From Streptomyces carpinensis (GTDB taxonomy: Bacteria; Actinomycetota; Actinomycetes; Streptomycetales; Streptomycetaceae): 33,112 nt of DNA. The translations under genes and the position numbers were made by a program. Of the stretch, positions 7,189 to 14,816 are shown piece by piece (position 1 is the stretch's first letter; each line of letters opens with the position of its first letter). The notes beneath the pieces were generated by a model. That model made no database searches and was not told the origin of the DNA. It saw only the letters and a program-made list of their open reading frames with translations. The stretch lies in the NCBI RefSeq assembly GCF_002154505.1, contig NZ_MUBM01000338.1, positions 1 through 33,112 on the forward strand. Reading direction: 5' to 3'.

Positions 7189-7845
7189 TCACGACTCGGG
7201 CCGCTTGACGCTCTCCAGAAGCATGTCCAGCCACTCGGCGACCTTGTCCCGGTGCTGGTCGGTGGGCAGTTGCGCCGCCCGCCAGGCGATGCCGCGCACC
7301 CCGTGGTTCTGCAGCAGCCGCTCCAGCGGGTCGTCGGCGGCAGCGGCCGCCTCCCGCTCCCGGTCGGCGAGCCGCTGGAGCAGTTCCTGCTCGGTGCGTT
7401 GCAGGGCGCCCGCGAGCGCCTCGGGGTCCTCAGCGGTGAGGAAGCCGGCGTGCACGCGGAAGAACCGCTGGATGGCGTCGCAGTGCTCCATGGTGGGGCG
7501 CCGGTCGCCGTTGATGAGGGCACCTGCCTGCTGCCTGGACATGCCCGCGCCGTCCGCTATCTCCTGCTGGGTGTAGCGGCGCCCGTTCGGCTTGAGGCGG
7601 GTGCGGCGCAGCAGGTCCAGCCGCTGCAGGAACCTGGCCTGTACGTCCGGTTCCCCCGCGGGCCGGCCGCTCAGCAGGGCCCTGACCACGGGCTCGGGCA
7701 CGCCGCAGGCCACGGACAGGCGGCCGACGTCGAAGACCTCCGCCTGGGGTACGCCGAGCCGGTCGGCGAGCGCGGTGACGCGTGCGACGATCGCCGGCAG
7801 CACAGCCGACGCCGTGGCGCTCGGATCCTCGATGCCGTCCGTCAC
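7189..7845 (-). CDS. XRE-family HTH transcriptional regulator
   Basis: A 218-residue regulator. The central helix-turn-helix is YTQQEIADGAGMSRQQAGALINGDRRPTMEH, interrupted by nothing, and an Ala/Glu-rich, probably coiled helix (LADREREAAAAADD) follows. The N-terminal part holds a second weak helix-turn-helix-like region, VPQAEVFDVGRLSVACGV. GTG 7845 is chosen for its GTAGGAGAT ribosome site 6 bases upstream. It is followed by the ImmA/IrrE gene, and the pair resembles repressor/antirepressor-protease switches of mobile elements and stress regulons. The gene is divergent from the MmyB-like gene at 8071, which it may control. Confidence 0.82.
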   Translation of the reverse strand: MTDGIEDPSATASAVLPAIVARVTALADRLGVPQAEVFDVGRLSVACGVPEPVVRALLSGRPAGEPDVQARFLQRLDLLRRTRLKPNGRRYTQQEIADGAGMSRQQAGALINGDRRPTMEHCDAIQRFFRVHAGFLTAEDPEALAGALQRTEQELLQRLADREREAAAAADDPLERLLQNHGVRGIAWRAAQLPTDQHRDKVAEWLDMLLESVKRPES

Positions 7846-7994
7846 CGACAGATCTCCTACGTCTCTCACAGGCTTCTCACAGGGCGGGGTGCCGTGAACT
7901 TCCCGGAGAGTAGCCCGTGGTTCGAACTTGCATCCAGGTCTCGCCACAACTGTGGCCAATTTCAGCCGTCAACGGTCACGAAATGCCACGATAG

Positions 7995-8024
7995 TTGACA
8001 CGGCTCGCGTCCGACCAGCAGGAT
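7995..8024 (+). promoter_or_regulatory. Candidate sigma-HrdB-type promoter for the MmyB-like gene
   Basis: TTGACA (7995-8000), an 18-base spacer and CAGGAT (8019-8024), on the strand and side expected for the gene at 8071. It lies in the 225-bp region divergent from the XRE regulator. Confidence 0.5.
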
Positions 8025-8070
8025 CGGGGCGCCGCGTGAAGGCCGCAGAGGCAAGAGGGGTGACCTCCCG

Positions 8071-8739
8071 ATGGCATTTCAGGCAGGAGGGCAGCGGCCG
8101 GCGCCGCGGCCCGTTCCCGTCAGTCCCGAGGCGCAGGCCTACCTGCGGGACTACGCCACGCTTCTGGAGGCGGTCTCCTTTCCCTCCCTCGTCGTCGACC
8201 ACCGCTGGGACGTCGTCCTGACCAACAGCGCCTTCACGTCGCTCTTCCGGGGCGTCCCCCCGCACCCGACGGCCATGCCGGGCGACAACTTCCTGCGTTT
8301 CGTGCTGTTCCACCCGGACGCGGGCACGGTCCTCGGCGACCACGAGTCGCGCTGGTGCCTGCCGATGCTGGCGCACTTCGCGGCCACCACGGAGCGCTGC
8401 GGCCCCGACCACGGGCTGCAGGCCATCCGCCGGGAGATCGCCCAGGACCCGATCATGGAGGCCGCCTACCGGCACGGGCTGCCGCACTGGATCCGCGCGG
8501 TCGGCGAGTCGGCCGCACGGTCCGACGGCGCGGTCCGGCCGCTGCTGCATCCCGACCCGCGCTGGGGCGCCACCGACTGCCGCATCATCGAGGAGACCCC
8601 GGGCACCCTGCTCGACCTGGGCTACACCCGGCTCACCCTGGTGCTGCGCGATCCGCGTCCCGCCCCGGCCCCGCGCAGGCCGCGCCGGGCCCACCGCCAG
8701 GCAGGCCACCTCAGCGTGGTGCCCACGGCCGAGGCCTGA
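8071..8739 (+). CDS. MmyB-like ligand-binding protein lacking a helix-turn-helix
   Basis: A 222-residue protein matching the C-terminal sensor half of MmyB-type regulators: LRDYATLLEAVSFPSLVVDH, then RWDVVLTNSAF, NFLRFVLFHP and LPHWIRAVGESA, then GYTRLTLVLRDPR. MmyB-family regulators normally carry an N-terminal XRE domain. Here only about 20 residues precede the sensor, so the protein cannot bind DNA by that route. It ends in a basic tail (RRPRRAHRQAGHL). Divergence from the XRE/ImmA operon suggests a separated sensor and DNA-binding pair, which is inference. A strong hairpin terminator begins at its stop codon. Confidence 0.75.
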   Translation: MAFQAGGQRPAPRPVPVSPEAQAYLRDYATLLEAVSFPSLVVDHRWDVVLTNSAFTSLFRGVPPHPTAMPGDNFLRFVLFHPDAGTVLGDHESRWCLPMLAHFAATTERCGPDHGLQAIRREIAQDPIMEAAYRHGLPHWIRAVGESAARSDGAVRPLLHPDPRWGATDCRIIEETPGTLLDLGYTRLTLVLRDPRPAPAPRRPRRAHRQAGHLSVVPTAEA

Positions 8740-8782
8740 GCTCGGCACCGTCGGCGTTCAGGTCGCCGACGGCGCCGGGCTC
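8738..8782 (+). terminator. Strong hairpin terminator after the MmyB-like gene
   Basis: The stem 8743-8756 pairs with 8764-8777 (one mismatch) around the 7-base loop TTCAGGT. It is extended by GAGC/GCTC outside (8738-8741 with 8779-8782). It has no U-tract, as is common in Streptomyces, and starts at the stop codon. It may work in both directions because the next gene is convergent. Confidence 0.65.
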
Positions 8783-8909
8783 ACTCAGGGCCTGATGGCG
8801 CGAGGAACACCGCCCGGCTCTGCCGGGTGCAGATCCAGGGTTCTTCGGGCAACCAGGGCTGCGAGGGCAGCGGTTTCGTGTGCGCGCGGCGGCATGTGAT
8901 GACCGATCC

Positions 8910-9737
8910 CTAGCCCCTTGCCTCCCCGCTCACCGGACCCGCCAGGCCCTCGCCCAGCACGAGGACCAAGGGCACAGGGCGGCACGGCACCAGTCTCAGG
9001 CCGCCCCAGGCGGCCACGCGTGCCCGCTCGAGGACCGTGGCGAAGTCCGGTCCCCGGGTGAGGGATCCGGCCAAATGCGCCGGGTCGGCGGAGGCGGCCA
9101 CCCGGCCCCGGGCGTTCACCAGATGCGCGGGACCGGGCAACTCCCGCAGCAGCGGCAGCACGGCCGTCTCGAAGTGCCGCAGATACACGTCGGCCGCGGC
9201 CACCCCGGCGAAGCGGCCCGCCACCTCCACCGGCGCCGACAGCGTCAGGCTGTACTCGTCGGAGCAGAGATAGTCGACGTAGGGCCCGGCCACGGCCCGC
9301 CGCCCGGTGTCGCGGGGCAGCGCGAACCAGTCCCAGTGCGTGTAGTCCGCGTACGCCGACTGCTGCGGATCCAGTTCGAGCAGCAGCGGCCGTACGCCGC
9401 CCTCACCGGTGGTCTGCCACCACTCCAGCCACGTCGGCGCGTCGCCCAGCAGCCCCGGCGCGGCGATGAAGCCCACCCCGGAGACCAACTCCTGCCGCGC
9501 CAGGTGAAGATGCAGCCCCGGCCGCAGGGCGGCCAGATCGGCGGTGGCCGGCCGCCGCCCCGCGGCGGCCACCCGTGCCAGCAGCGCCGCCGTCTCGGCG
9601 CCGGTCTCGGCGACCGCCTCGAACACCGCCTCCAGGGCACGGCCCACCCGCGCGGCGGCGCCTTCGGCGCCGCGTTCGGGCGCGGACGCGCCGTGCGTCG
9701 CGTCCGACGCTCCGACGGGTGCCGGGATCGTGCTCAT
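8910..9737 (-). CDS. Cache-domain sensory protein
   Basis: A 275-residue protein with features of an isolated Cache (PAS-like small-molecule sensor) domain: a helical N-terminal part, then WLEWWQTTGEGGVRPLLLEL, DYTHWDWFALPRDTGRRAVA, GPYVDYLCSDEYSLTLSAPV and FAGVAAADVYL. The YLCSDEYSLTLSAPV-x-x-x-G-x-F-x-GVAAADV pattern is the hallmark of dCache sensors. There is no signal peptide, transmembrane helix or kinase/cyclase output domain. It may act as a cytoplasmic ligand sensor or scavenger for the adjacent regulator. The ATG at 9737 has GGAGGG upstream. It lies 36 bases after the GntR regulator gene on the same strand, so one operon is likely, divergent from the ABC transporter. Confidence 0.7.
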   Translation of the reverse strand: MSTIPAPVGASDATHGASAPERGAEGAAARVGRALEAVFEAVAETGAETAALLARVAAAGRRPATADLAALRPGLHLHLARQELVSGVGFIAAPGLLGDAPTWLEWWQTTGEGGVRPLLLELDPQQSAYADYTHWDWFALPRDTGRRAVAGPYVDYLCSDEYSLTLSAPVEVAGRFAGVAAADVYLRHFETAVLPLLRELPGPAHLVNARGRVAASADPAHLAGSLTRGPDFATVLERARVAAWGGLRLVPCRPVPLVLVLGEGLAGPVSGEARG

Positions 9738-9773
9738 GGCGCCCTCCAGCGGACGGGGCCGGACGCGGTGCGG

Positions 9774-10589
9774 CTACAGCGACAGCCGCAGGGCGACGAG
9801 CCGCGTAGCCGACTCCTCCACGCACCGCTCGGCCAGCGAACGGGCCGAATCACGGGCCCCATCCTGCACGGCGGAGACGACCGCGCGGTGCCGGTCTGCG
9901 ACTTCTTCACGATATTCGTCGTCCCCGAGCACGAGGCACAGCAGCGCCCCCACCTCCGTCTGGAGGGCCACCTGCTCGCGGGTGAGCCGGGCCGACTGCG
10001 CGGCCGCCGCCAGCTCCACGTGGAACCGCCCGTAGACGCGGCTGCGCGCCCCCGCGTCGGCGGCCTCCAGCAACTCACGTATGGACCGGATCAGTTGACG
10101 CAGGTCGTCCGGCTCCGTGCGGTCCGCCGCGAGCCGGGCCGCCGCGCCCGACAGCGCGGCCCAGTGGTCGCCGAGGTCGCGCAGTTCCTCGGTGCTCCAG
10201 CCGCGCAGCCGGGTCATCAGCCGTTCCGGACCGGGTAGTCGGGGCAGCGAGACGAAACTGCCGCCGCCGCGTCCGCGCCGGGTGGTGACCAGCCCCTGCT
10301 GCCGCAGCGCCATCAGCGCCTCCCGCAGGGTCACCGTGGACACCCGCAGCCGTCCGGCCAGTTCGCTCTCGCCGGGCAGCTGCTCGCCGTCGGAGAGCAG
10401 GCCGAGCTCGATGGCGTCGCCGATCCGGCGGACCACCGCGTCCACCCGGGCCCGGCTCTCCACCGGGGCGAAGACGGCCCTGTGGGCGCCGGCCCCGCCC
10501 AGCCGGGCCCGCTCGCCCACCCGCACGCCGTCCGCACCGCCTATGCCCCCGGTCCCGCTCCCGACGTGTCGTTGCTGCACGGCCACCAC
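9774..10589 (-). CDS. FadR-subfamily GntR transcriptional regulator
   Basis: A 271-residue regulator. The winged helix near residues 48-112 reads RIGDAIELGLLSDGEQLPGE, then SELAGRLRVSTVTLREALMA and LRQQGLVTTRRGRGG. An FCD-type all-helical ligand domain follows, with FHVELAAAAQS and DRHRAVVSAV supplying the expected metal- or ligand-binding Asp/His residues. The start could be GTG 10589 or GTG 10580. It is divergent from the polyamine-type ABC operon, so control of that operon is the simplest reading. A TTGAAC-N19-GTTCAA inverted repeat in the shared region is a candidate operator. It is probably co-transcribed with the Cache protein. Confidence 0.85.
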   Translation of the reverse strand: MVAVQQRHVGSGTGGIGGADGVRVGERARLGGAGAHRAVFAPVESRARVDAVVRRIGDAIELGLLSDGEQLPGESELAGRLRVSTVTLREALMALRQQGLVTTRRGRGGGSFVSLPRLPGPERLMTRLRGWSTEELRDLGDHWAALSGAAARLAADRTEPDDLRQLIRSIRELLEAADAGARSRVYGRFHVELAAAAQSARLTREQVALQTEVGALLCLVLGDDEYREEVADRHRAVVSAVQDGARDSARSLAERCVEESATRLVALRLSL

Positions 10590-10625
10590 CTCGCCCGTTG
10601 ACCCAAGCTTTGCCCGGAGGCGGTC

Positions 10626-10663
10626 TTGAGCTTTGAACTATGACTTCATATGTTTCCGTTCAA
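10626..10663 (+). promoter_or_regulatory. Candidate promoter and operator for the ABC transporter operon
   Basis: TTGAGC (10626-10631), a 17-base spacer and TATGTT (10649-10654) form a plausible -35/-10 pair upstream of the ATPase gene. An inverted repeat, TTGAAC (10633-10638) and GTTCAA (10658-10663), straddles the -10 and could bind the divergent GntR regulator. The promoter is inferred from spacing alone. Confidence 0.4.
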
Positions 10664-10691
10664 CGTTCATGAGCGCCAGAAGGGTTCCCGC

Positions 10692-11729
10692 ATGAGGGGA
10701 ATTGCGGTCCGGCTGCAGGGCCTGCGCAAGACGTTCGGGGAGACGGTCGCCGTGGCCGGCGTCGACCTGGAGATAAGGGACGGGGAGTTCTTCTCCATGC
10801 TCGGCCCGTCCGGCTCCGGCAAGACCACCGTCCTGCGGCTCATCGCCGGATTCGAGACCCCCACCGAGGGCGGCGTCGAACTCGCCGGGCAGGACGTCAC
10901 CGGGCTCGCGCCCTTCGAACGGGACGTCCACACCGTCTTCCAGGACTACGCCCTCTTCCCGCACATGACGGTCGAACAGAACGTCGCCTACGCCCTGAAG
11001 GTCCGCAAGGTGCCCAAGGCGGAACGGCTGGTACGGGCCCGCAAGGCCCTGGCCGAGGTCCGCCTCGACGGCTACGGAGGGCGCCGCCCCGCCCAGCTCT
11101 CCGGCGGACAGCGACAACGGGTCGCCCTCGCCCGCGCCCTCGTCGGCCGCCCCCGCGTACTGCTGCTCGACGAGCCGCTCGGCGCCCTCGACCTCAAGCT
11201 GCGCGAGCAGATGCAGCTGGAACTCAAGGCGCTCCAGCGCGAGGTCGGGATCACCTTCGTCTTCGTCACCCACGACCAGGAGGAGGCCCTGACGATGAGC
11301 GACCGCATCGCCGTCTTCCACCAGGGCCGCCTCGAACAGGTCGGCACCCCCGCCGAGATCTACGAACGCCCCGCCACCGCGTTCGTCGCCTCCTTCGTCG
11401 GTACCTCCAACCTGCTTCAGGGCCAGTCGGCCCGGAGCATCCTCGGCACCGACGGCACCCACAGCGTCCGGCCGGAGAAGATCCGCGTCCTGAAGGAGTC
11501 CGCCGTCGCCGACGAACCCGGGCACGCCACCGCCACGGGCACCGTCGCCGAGGTCGTCTACCTCGGCGACACCACCCGCTTCCTCGTCGACCTCGACGCC
11601 GGCGGCCGCCTCACCGCGCTCCAGCAGAACCTGGAGACCTCCGCCGAGGACGTCGCCGCCTATCGCGGTGCCCGGGTCCGCCTGACCTGGCACCGCCGCC
11701 ACACCATCCAGGTCCCCGACGCCCGCTGA
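10692..11729 (+). CDS. ABC transporter ATPase, PotA/polyamine type
   Basis: A 345-residue ATP-binding subunit with Walker A GPSGSGKTT, Q-loop FQDYALFPHM, signature LSGGQRQRVALARAL, Walker B VLLLDEPLGALD and switch His in FVTHDQEEAL. A C-terminal TOBE domain follows (SVRPEKIRVL). This layout is that of PotA-like importers of polyamines and related cations. ATG 10692 is preferred over ATG 10650 because AGAAGGG lies 7 bases upstream and homology starts with it. It is the first gene of a run with the lipoprotein and two permeases downstream. The neighbouring hydroxyproline enzymes suggest it imports hydroxyproline or a derivative. Confidence 0.92.
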   Translation: MRGIAVRLQGLRKTFGETVAVAGVDLEIRDGEFFSMLGPSGSGKTTVLRLIAGFETPTEGGVELAGQDVTGLAPFERDVHTVFQDYALFPHMTVEQNVAYALKVRKVPKAERLVRARKALAEVRLDGYGGRRPAQLSGGQRQRVALARALVGRPRVLLLDEPLGALDLKLREQMQLELKALQREVGITFVFVTHDQEEALTMSDRIAVFHQGRLEQVGTPAEIYERPATAFVASFVGTSNLLQGQSARSILGTDGTHSVRPEKIRVLKESAVADEPGHATATGTVAEVVYLGDTTRFLVDLDAGGRLTALQQNLETSAEDVAAYRGARVRLTWHRRHTIQVPDAR

Positions 11730-11760
11730 ACCGCCCGCCCCCACCGTTGGGAGTCACGTC

Positions 11761-12957
11761 GTGCGCTTCACCCGAACCCTCCAGGTGGCCGCCGCCACCG
11801 CACTGTTCCTCGCCGCCACCGCCTGCGGATCCTCCGGCGGTGGCGGCTCCTCCGCGACCGGCCTCAACCCGCCGGACCTCAAGGCGCCGTCGAAGCTCGG
11901 CAAGCCGGAAGGCCAGGTCAACCTGATCGCCTGGGCCGGATACGTCGAGGACGGGTCCAACGATCCCAAGGTCGACTGGGTCAGCGACTTCGAGAAGCAG
12001 ACCGGCTGCCAGGTCCACTCCAAGGTGGCGGCCAGCTCCGACGAGATGGTCAAGCTGATGAAGACCGGTGAGTACGACGCCGTCTCCGCCTCCGGCGACG
12101 CCTCCCTGCGCCTGATCGCCTCCGGCGACGCCGCCCCCGTCAACACCGACCTCGTACCGAACTACAAGGACGTCTTCGCCGACCTGAAGATGCAGCCCTG
12201 GAACTCCGTCAAGGGCAAGGCGTACGGCATCCCGCACGGCCGCGGCGCCAACCTGCTGATGTACAACACCCAGAAGGTGAAGCCCGCGCCGACGTCCTGG
12301 TCCGCGGTCTTCGACGGCGCCCCCGCGTACAAGGGGCACGTGACGGCGTACGACTCGCCCATCTACATCGCCGACGCGGCCCTGTACCTGAAGGCCACCA
12401 GGCCGGAGTTGAAGATCAAGGACCCCTACGCGCTGGACCAGAAGCAGTTCGACGCGGCCGTGGCCCTGCTGAAGAAGCAGAACGCGGACGTCGGGGAGTA
12501 CTGGAGCGACTACCTCAAGGAGGTCTCCGCCTTCAAGAGTGGCGACTCCGTCATCGGGACCACCTGGCAGGTGATCGCCAACCTCGCCGCCTCCGAGGGC
12601 GCCAAGGTCAAGGCGTTCGTGCCGAAGGAGGGTTCGACCGGCTGGTCCGACACCTGGATGGTCTCCGCCAAGGCCAAGCACCCCACATGCGCCTACAAGT
12701 GGCTGGACTGGATCGTCTCGCCGAAGGTGAACGCCCAGGTCGCCGAGTACTTCGGCGAGGCCCCCGCCAATGCCGAGGCCTGCGCCGAGACCAGTGACAA
12801 GAACTTCTGCGCCGTCTACCACGCCGCCGACACGGCCTACTGGAAGCGCGTCGCCTTCTGGAACACGCCCATCCAGCAGTGCCTGGACGGCCGCACCGAC
12901 GTGAAGTGCGTGCCCTACGCCAAGTGGGTGCAGGCCTGGACCGAGATCAAGGGCTGA
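11761..12957 (+). CDS. ABC transporter substrate-binding lipoprotein, PotD type
   Basis: A 398-residue extracellular solute-binding lipoprotein. The signal peptide MRFTRTLQVAAATALFLAAT leads to a lipobox-like ATAC with the lipidated Cys at 22 (Ala rather than Leu at -3), then a Gly/Ser linker. The mature part shows PotD-family features: VNLIAWAGYVEDG, DWVSDFEKQTGCQV, EMVKLMKTGEYDAVSASGD, AYGIPHGRGANLLMYNT and SAKAKHPTCAYKWLDW. Several cysteines occur in the C-terminal half (ACAETSDKNFCAVY, QCLDGRTDVKC) and may form disulfides. The GTG at 11761 follows GGGAG. It lies between the ATPase and the permeases. Its ligand cannot be read from sequence. Confidence 0.92.
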   Translation: MRFTRTLQVAAATALFLAATACGSSGGGGSSATGLNPPDLKAPSKLGKPEGQVNLIAWAGYVEDGSNDPKVDWVSDFEKQTGCQVHSKVAASSDEMVKLMKTGEYDAVSASGDASLRLIASGDAAPVNTDLVPNYKDVFADLKMQPWNSVKGKAYGIPHGRGANLLMYNTQKVKPAPTSWSAVFDGAPAYKGHVTAYDSPIYIADAALYLKATRPELKIKDPYALDQKQFDAAVALLKKQNADVGEYWSDYLKEVSAFKSGDSVIGTTWQVIANLAASEGAKVKAFVPKEGSTGWSDTWMVSAKAKHPTCAYKWLDWIVSPKVNAQVAEYFGEAPANAEACAETSDKNFCAVYHAADTAYWKRVAFWNTPIQQCLDGRTDVKCVPYAKWVQAWTEIKG

Positions 12958-12960
12958 GCC

Positions 12961-13869
12961 GTGACCGCCGCCGCGCAGACCGCCGAGGCCGCCGGACGCC
13001 GCTCCACGGGCACCGTCCGGCGGCTGGCCGGGATGCTGCACCGCCGCCCCCGGCTCAGGCTCTCCCTGCTGCTGACCGCCCCGCTGCTGTGGCTGGCCGT
13101 GCTCTACCTCGGCTCCCTGACCGTGCTGTTCGTCTCCGCCTTCTGGACGACGAACTCCTTCACCTCCGAGGTCGTCAAGGTCTGGTCCGCCGACAACTTC
13201 CGTGCGCTGCTGACGACCCCCGTCTACCGCCAGGTGATCCTGCGCAGCATCGGCGTGGCGCTCGCCGTCACCGTCCTGTGCGCGGTGATCGCCTTCCCGC
13301 TCGCCTTCTACACGGCGCGCGTCGCCCGGCCGAGGTGGCGCCCGCTGCTCGTGGTGGCGATCCTCACCCCGCTGTGGGCGAGCTACCTCGTCAAGGTGTA
13401 CGCCTGGCGGCTGATCCTCTCCCAGGGCGGGCTCGCCGACTGGATGCTCCGGCCGTTCGGGCTGAGCGGCCCCGGGTTCGGGCTGCCGGCCGCCGTCCTC
13501 ACCCTGACCTACCTCTGGCTGCCGTACATGATCCTGCCGATCCACACCGCACTGGAGCAGCTGCCCGACAACCTCGTCGACGCCTCCGCCGACCTGGGGG
13601 CGCGTCCCGGACGCACCTTCCGTTCCGTCGTGCTGCCGATGGTGCTGCCGTCCGTCGCCGCCGGATCGATCTTCACCTTCTCGCTCAGCCTGGGCGACTA
13701 CATCACCGTGCAGATCGTCGGCGGCAAGACCCAGCTGATCGGCAACCTCGTCTACTCCAACATCGAACTCAACCTGCCCATGGCCGCCGCCCTCGGCACG
13801 GTCCCGGTGGTGGTCGTCGTCCTGTACCTGCTCGCGATGCGCCGCACCGGCGCCCTGAGCAGTCTCTAG
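12961..13869 (+). CDS. ABC transporter permease, PotB type
   Basis: A 302-residue membrane permease with about six transmembrane segments, beginning near LSLLLTAPLLWLAVLYLGSL. The EAA-type coupling loop to the ATPase is LPDNLVDASADLGARPGRTF. GTG 12961 starts 3 bases after the lipoprotein stop, so the genes are co-translated. Family length and position match PotB in spermidine/putrescine-type importers. Confidence 0.9.
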   Translation: MTAAAQTAEAAGRRSTGTVRRLAGMLHRRPRLRLSLLLTAPLLWLAVLYLGSLTVLFVSAFWTTNSFTSEVVKVWSADNFRALLTTPVYRQVILRSIGVALAVTVLCAVIAFPLAFYTARVARPRWRPLLVVAILTPLWASYLVKVYAWRLILSQGGLADWMLRPFGLSGPGFGLPAAVLTLTYLWLPYMILPIHTALEQLPDNLVDASADLGARPGRTFRSVVLPMVLPSVAAGSIFTFSLSLGDYITVQIVGGKTQLIGNLVYSNIELNLPMAAALGTVPVVVVVLYLLAMRRTGALSSL

Positions 13870-13878
13870 GAGCCCGCC

Positions 13879-14694
13879 GTGCAACTCTCCCCGTCCGCGC
13901 GCATCGCGCTGCGCGTCGCCGCCGGGTTCGGCTTCGCGGTGATCTACGTGCCGCTGCTGCTGGTCCTCGTCAACTCGCTGAACCCGGACCGGAGCGCCAG
14001 CTGGCCGCCGCCCGGGCTGACCGCGCACTGGTGGTCGGTGGCCTGGCACAACTCCGGTGCCCGCAGCGCCCTGTGGACCTCGGTGCAGGCGGGCCTCGGC
14101 GCCACCGGCATCGCCCTGGTCCTCGGTACACTGATCGCCTTCGCCGTCGCCCGGCACCGCTTCTTCGGCCGGGGCACCGTCTCCTTCGTGGTCGTCCTGC
14201 CCATCGCACTGCCCGGCATCGTCACGGGCATCGCCCTCAACTCCGCCTTCTCCACGGTGCTCGAGCCGCTCGGGGTCGGACTCGGCCTGTTCACCGTGGT
14301 CGTCGGGCACGCCACCTTCTGCATCGTCGTCGTCTTCAACAACGTCGTCGCCCGGCTGCGCCGCACCTCCGGCTCCTACGAGGAGGCGGCCATGGACCTC
14401 GGCGCCGACACCTTCCGGGCCTTCGCCGACGTAACCTTCCCGCTGGTGCGCTCGGCGCTGTTCGCGGGCGGACTGCTCGCCTTCGCCCTGTCCTTCGACG
14501 AGATCGTGGTCACCACCTTCACCGCCGGGCCCGGCGTCGAGACCCTGCCCATCTGGATCTTCGACAACATGACCCGGCCGCAGCAGGCCCCGGTGGTCAA
14601 CGTCGTGGCGGCCGTGCTCGTCCTGCTCTCCGTGGTGCCGATCTACATCGCCCAGCGGCTGTCGTCGGACACGGCGACCGGGAGCCGGGTGTAG
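13879..14694 (+). CDS. ABC transporter permease, PotC type
   Basis: A 271-residue permease with about six transmembrane segments (first near VAAGFGFAVIYVPLLLVLVN). Its coupling loop is SGSYEEAAMDLGADTFRAF, and ALSFDEIVVTTFTAGPG is the PotC-like signature near the end. GTG 13879 lies 9 bases after the PotB-type gene, with AGGAG at the preceding stop. It is the last gene of the transporter unit. A 122-bp gap with a direct repeat and a promoter separates it from the flavoenzyme operon. Confidence 0.9.
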   Translation: MQLSPSARIALRVAAGFGFAVIYVPLLLVLVNSLNPDRSASWPPPGLTAHWWSVAWHNSGARSALWTSVQAGLGATGIALVLGTLIAFAVARHRFFGRGTVSFVVVLPIALPGIVTGIALNSAFSTVLEPLGVGLGLFTVVVGHATFCIVVVFNNVVARLRRTSGSYEEAAMDLGADTFRAFADVTFPLVRSALFAGGLLAFALSFDEIVVTTFTAGPGVETLPIWIFDNMTRPQQAPVVNVVAAVLVLLSVVPIYIAQRLSSDTATGSRV

Positions 14695-14709
14695 CCGCGC
14701 GGCGCGAGC

Positions 14710-14761
14710 GGGCGAGGCGGCGGCGGATCGGTGCGAGCCCGGGCGAGGCGGCGGCGGATCG
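14710..14761 (+). repeat. 21-bp direct repeat between the transporter and dehydrogenase genes
   Basis: Positions 14710-14730 and 14741-14761 are identical 21-base units starting GGGCGAGGCGG and ending GGCGGATCG, with a 31-base period. They lie between the permease stop and the leaderless promoter of the next operon. They could bind a regulator or be a slippage duplication. Confidence 0.8.
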
Positions 14762-14804
14762 CCCCGGCCGCGTCCGCCCTGTTCCCTCGGTCTGTGGTGT
14801 GTGA

Positions 14805-14810
14805 CATAGT
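14805..14810 (+). promoter_or_regulatory. -10 element giving a probable leaderless transcript
   Basis: CATAGT ends 6 bases before the GTG at 14817, the spacing expected if transcription starts at or next to the start codon. No ribosome-binding site precedes the GTG. The -35 (TTCCCT at 14782-14787) is weak, so an activator may be needed. Confidence 0.45.
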
Positions 14811-14816
14811 ACTGAC

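Noticed and set aside
8783..8909. Small antisense frame at 8785-8985 as a gene
   Set aside because: It overlaps the Cache gene in another frame, has Arg/Gly-rich low-complexity translation, and sits after a terminator between convergent genes.
11611..14310. Minus-strand open frame of 899 codons opposite the transporter genes
   Set aside because: Gly/Gln/Asp/Val-rich shadow of four well-supported plus-strand genes, with no recognisable domain.
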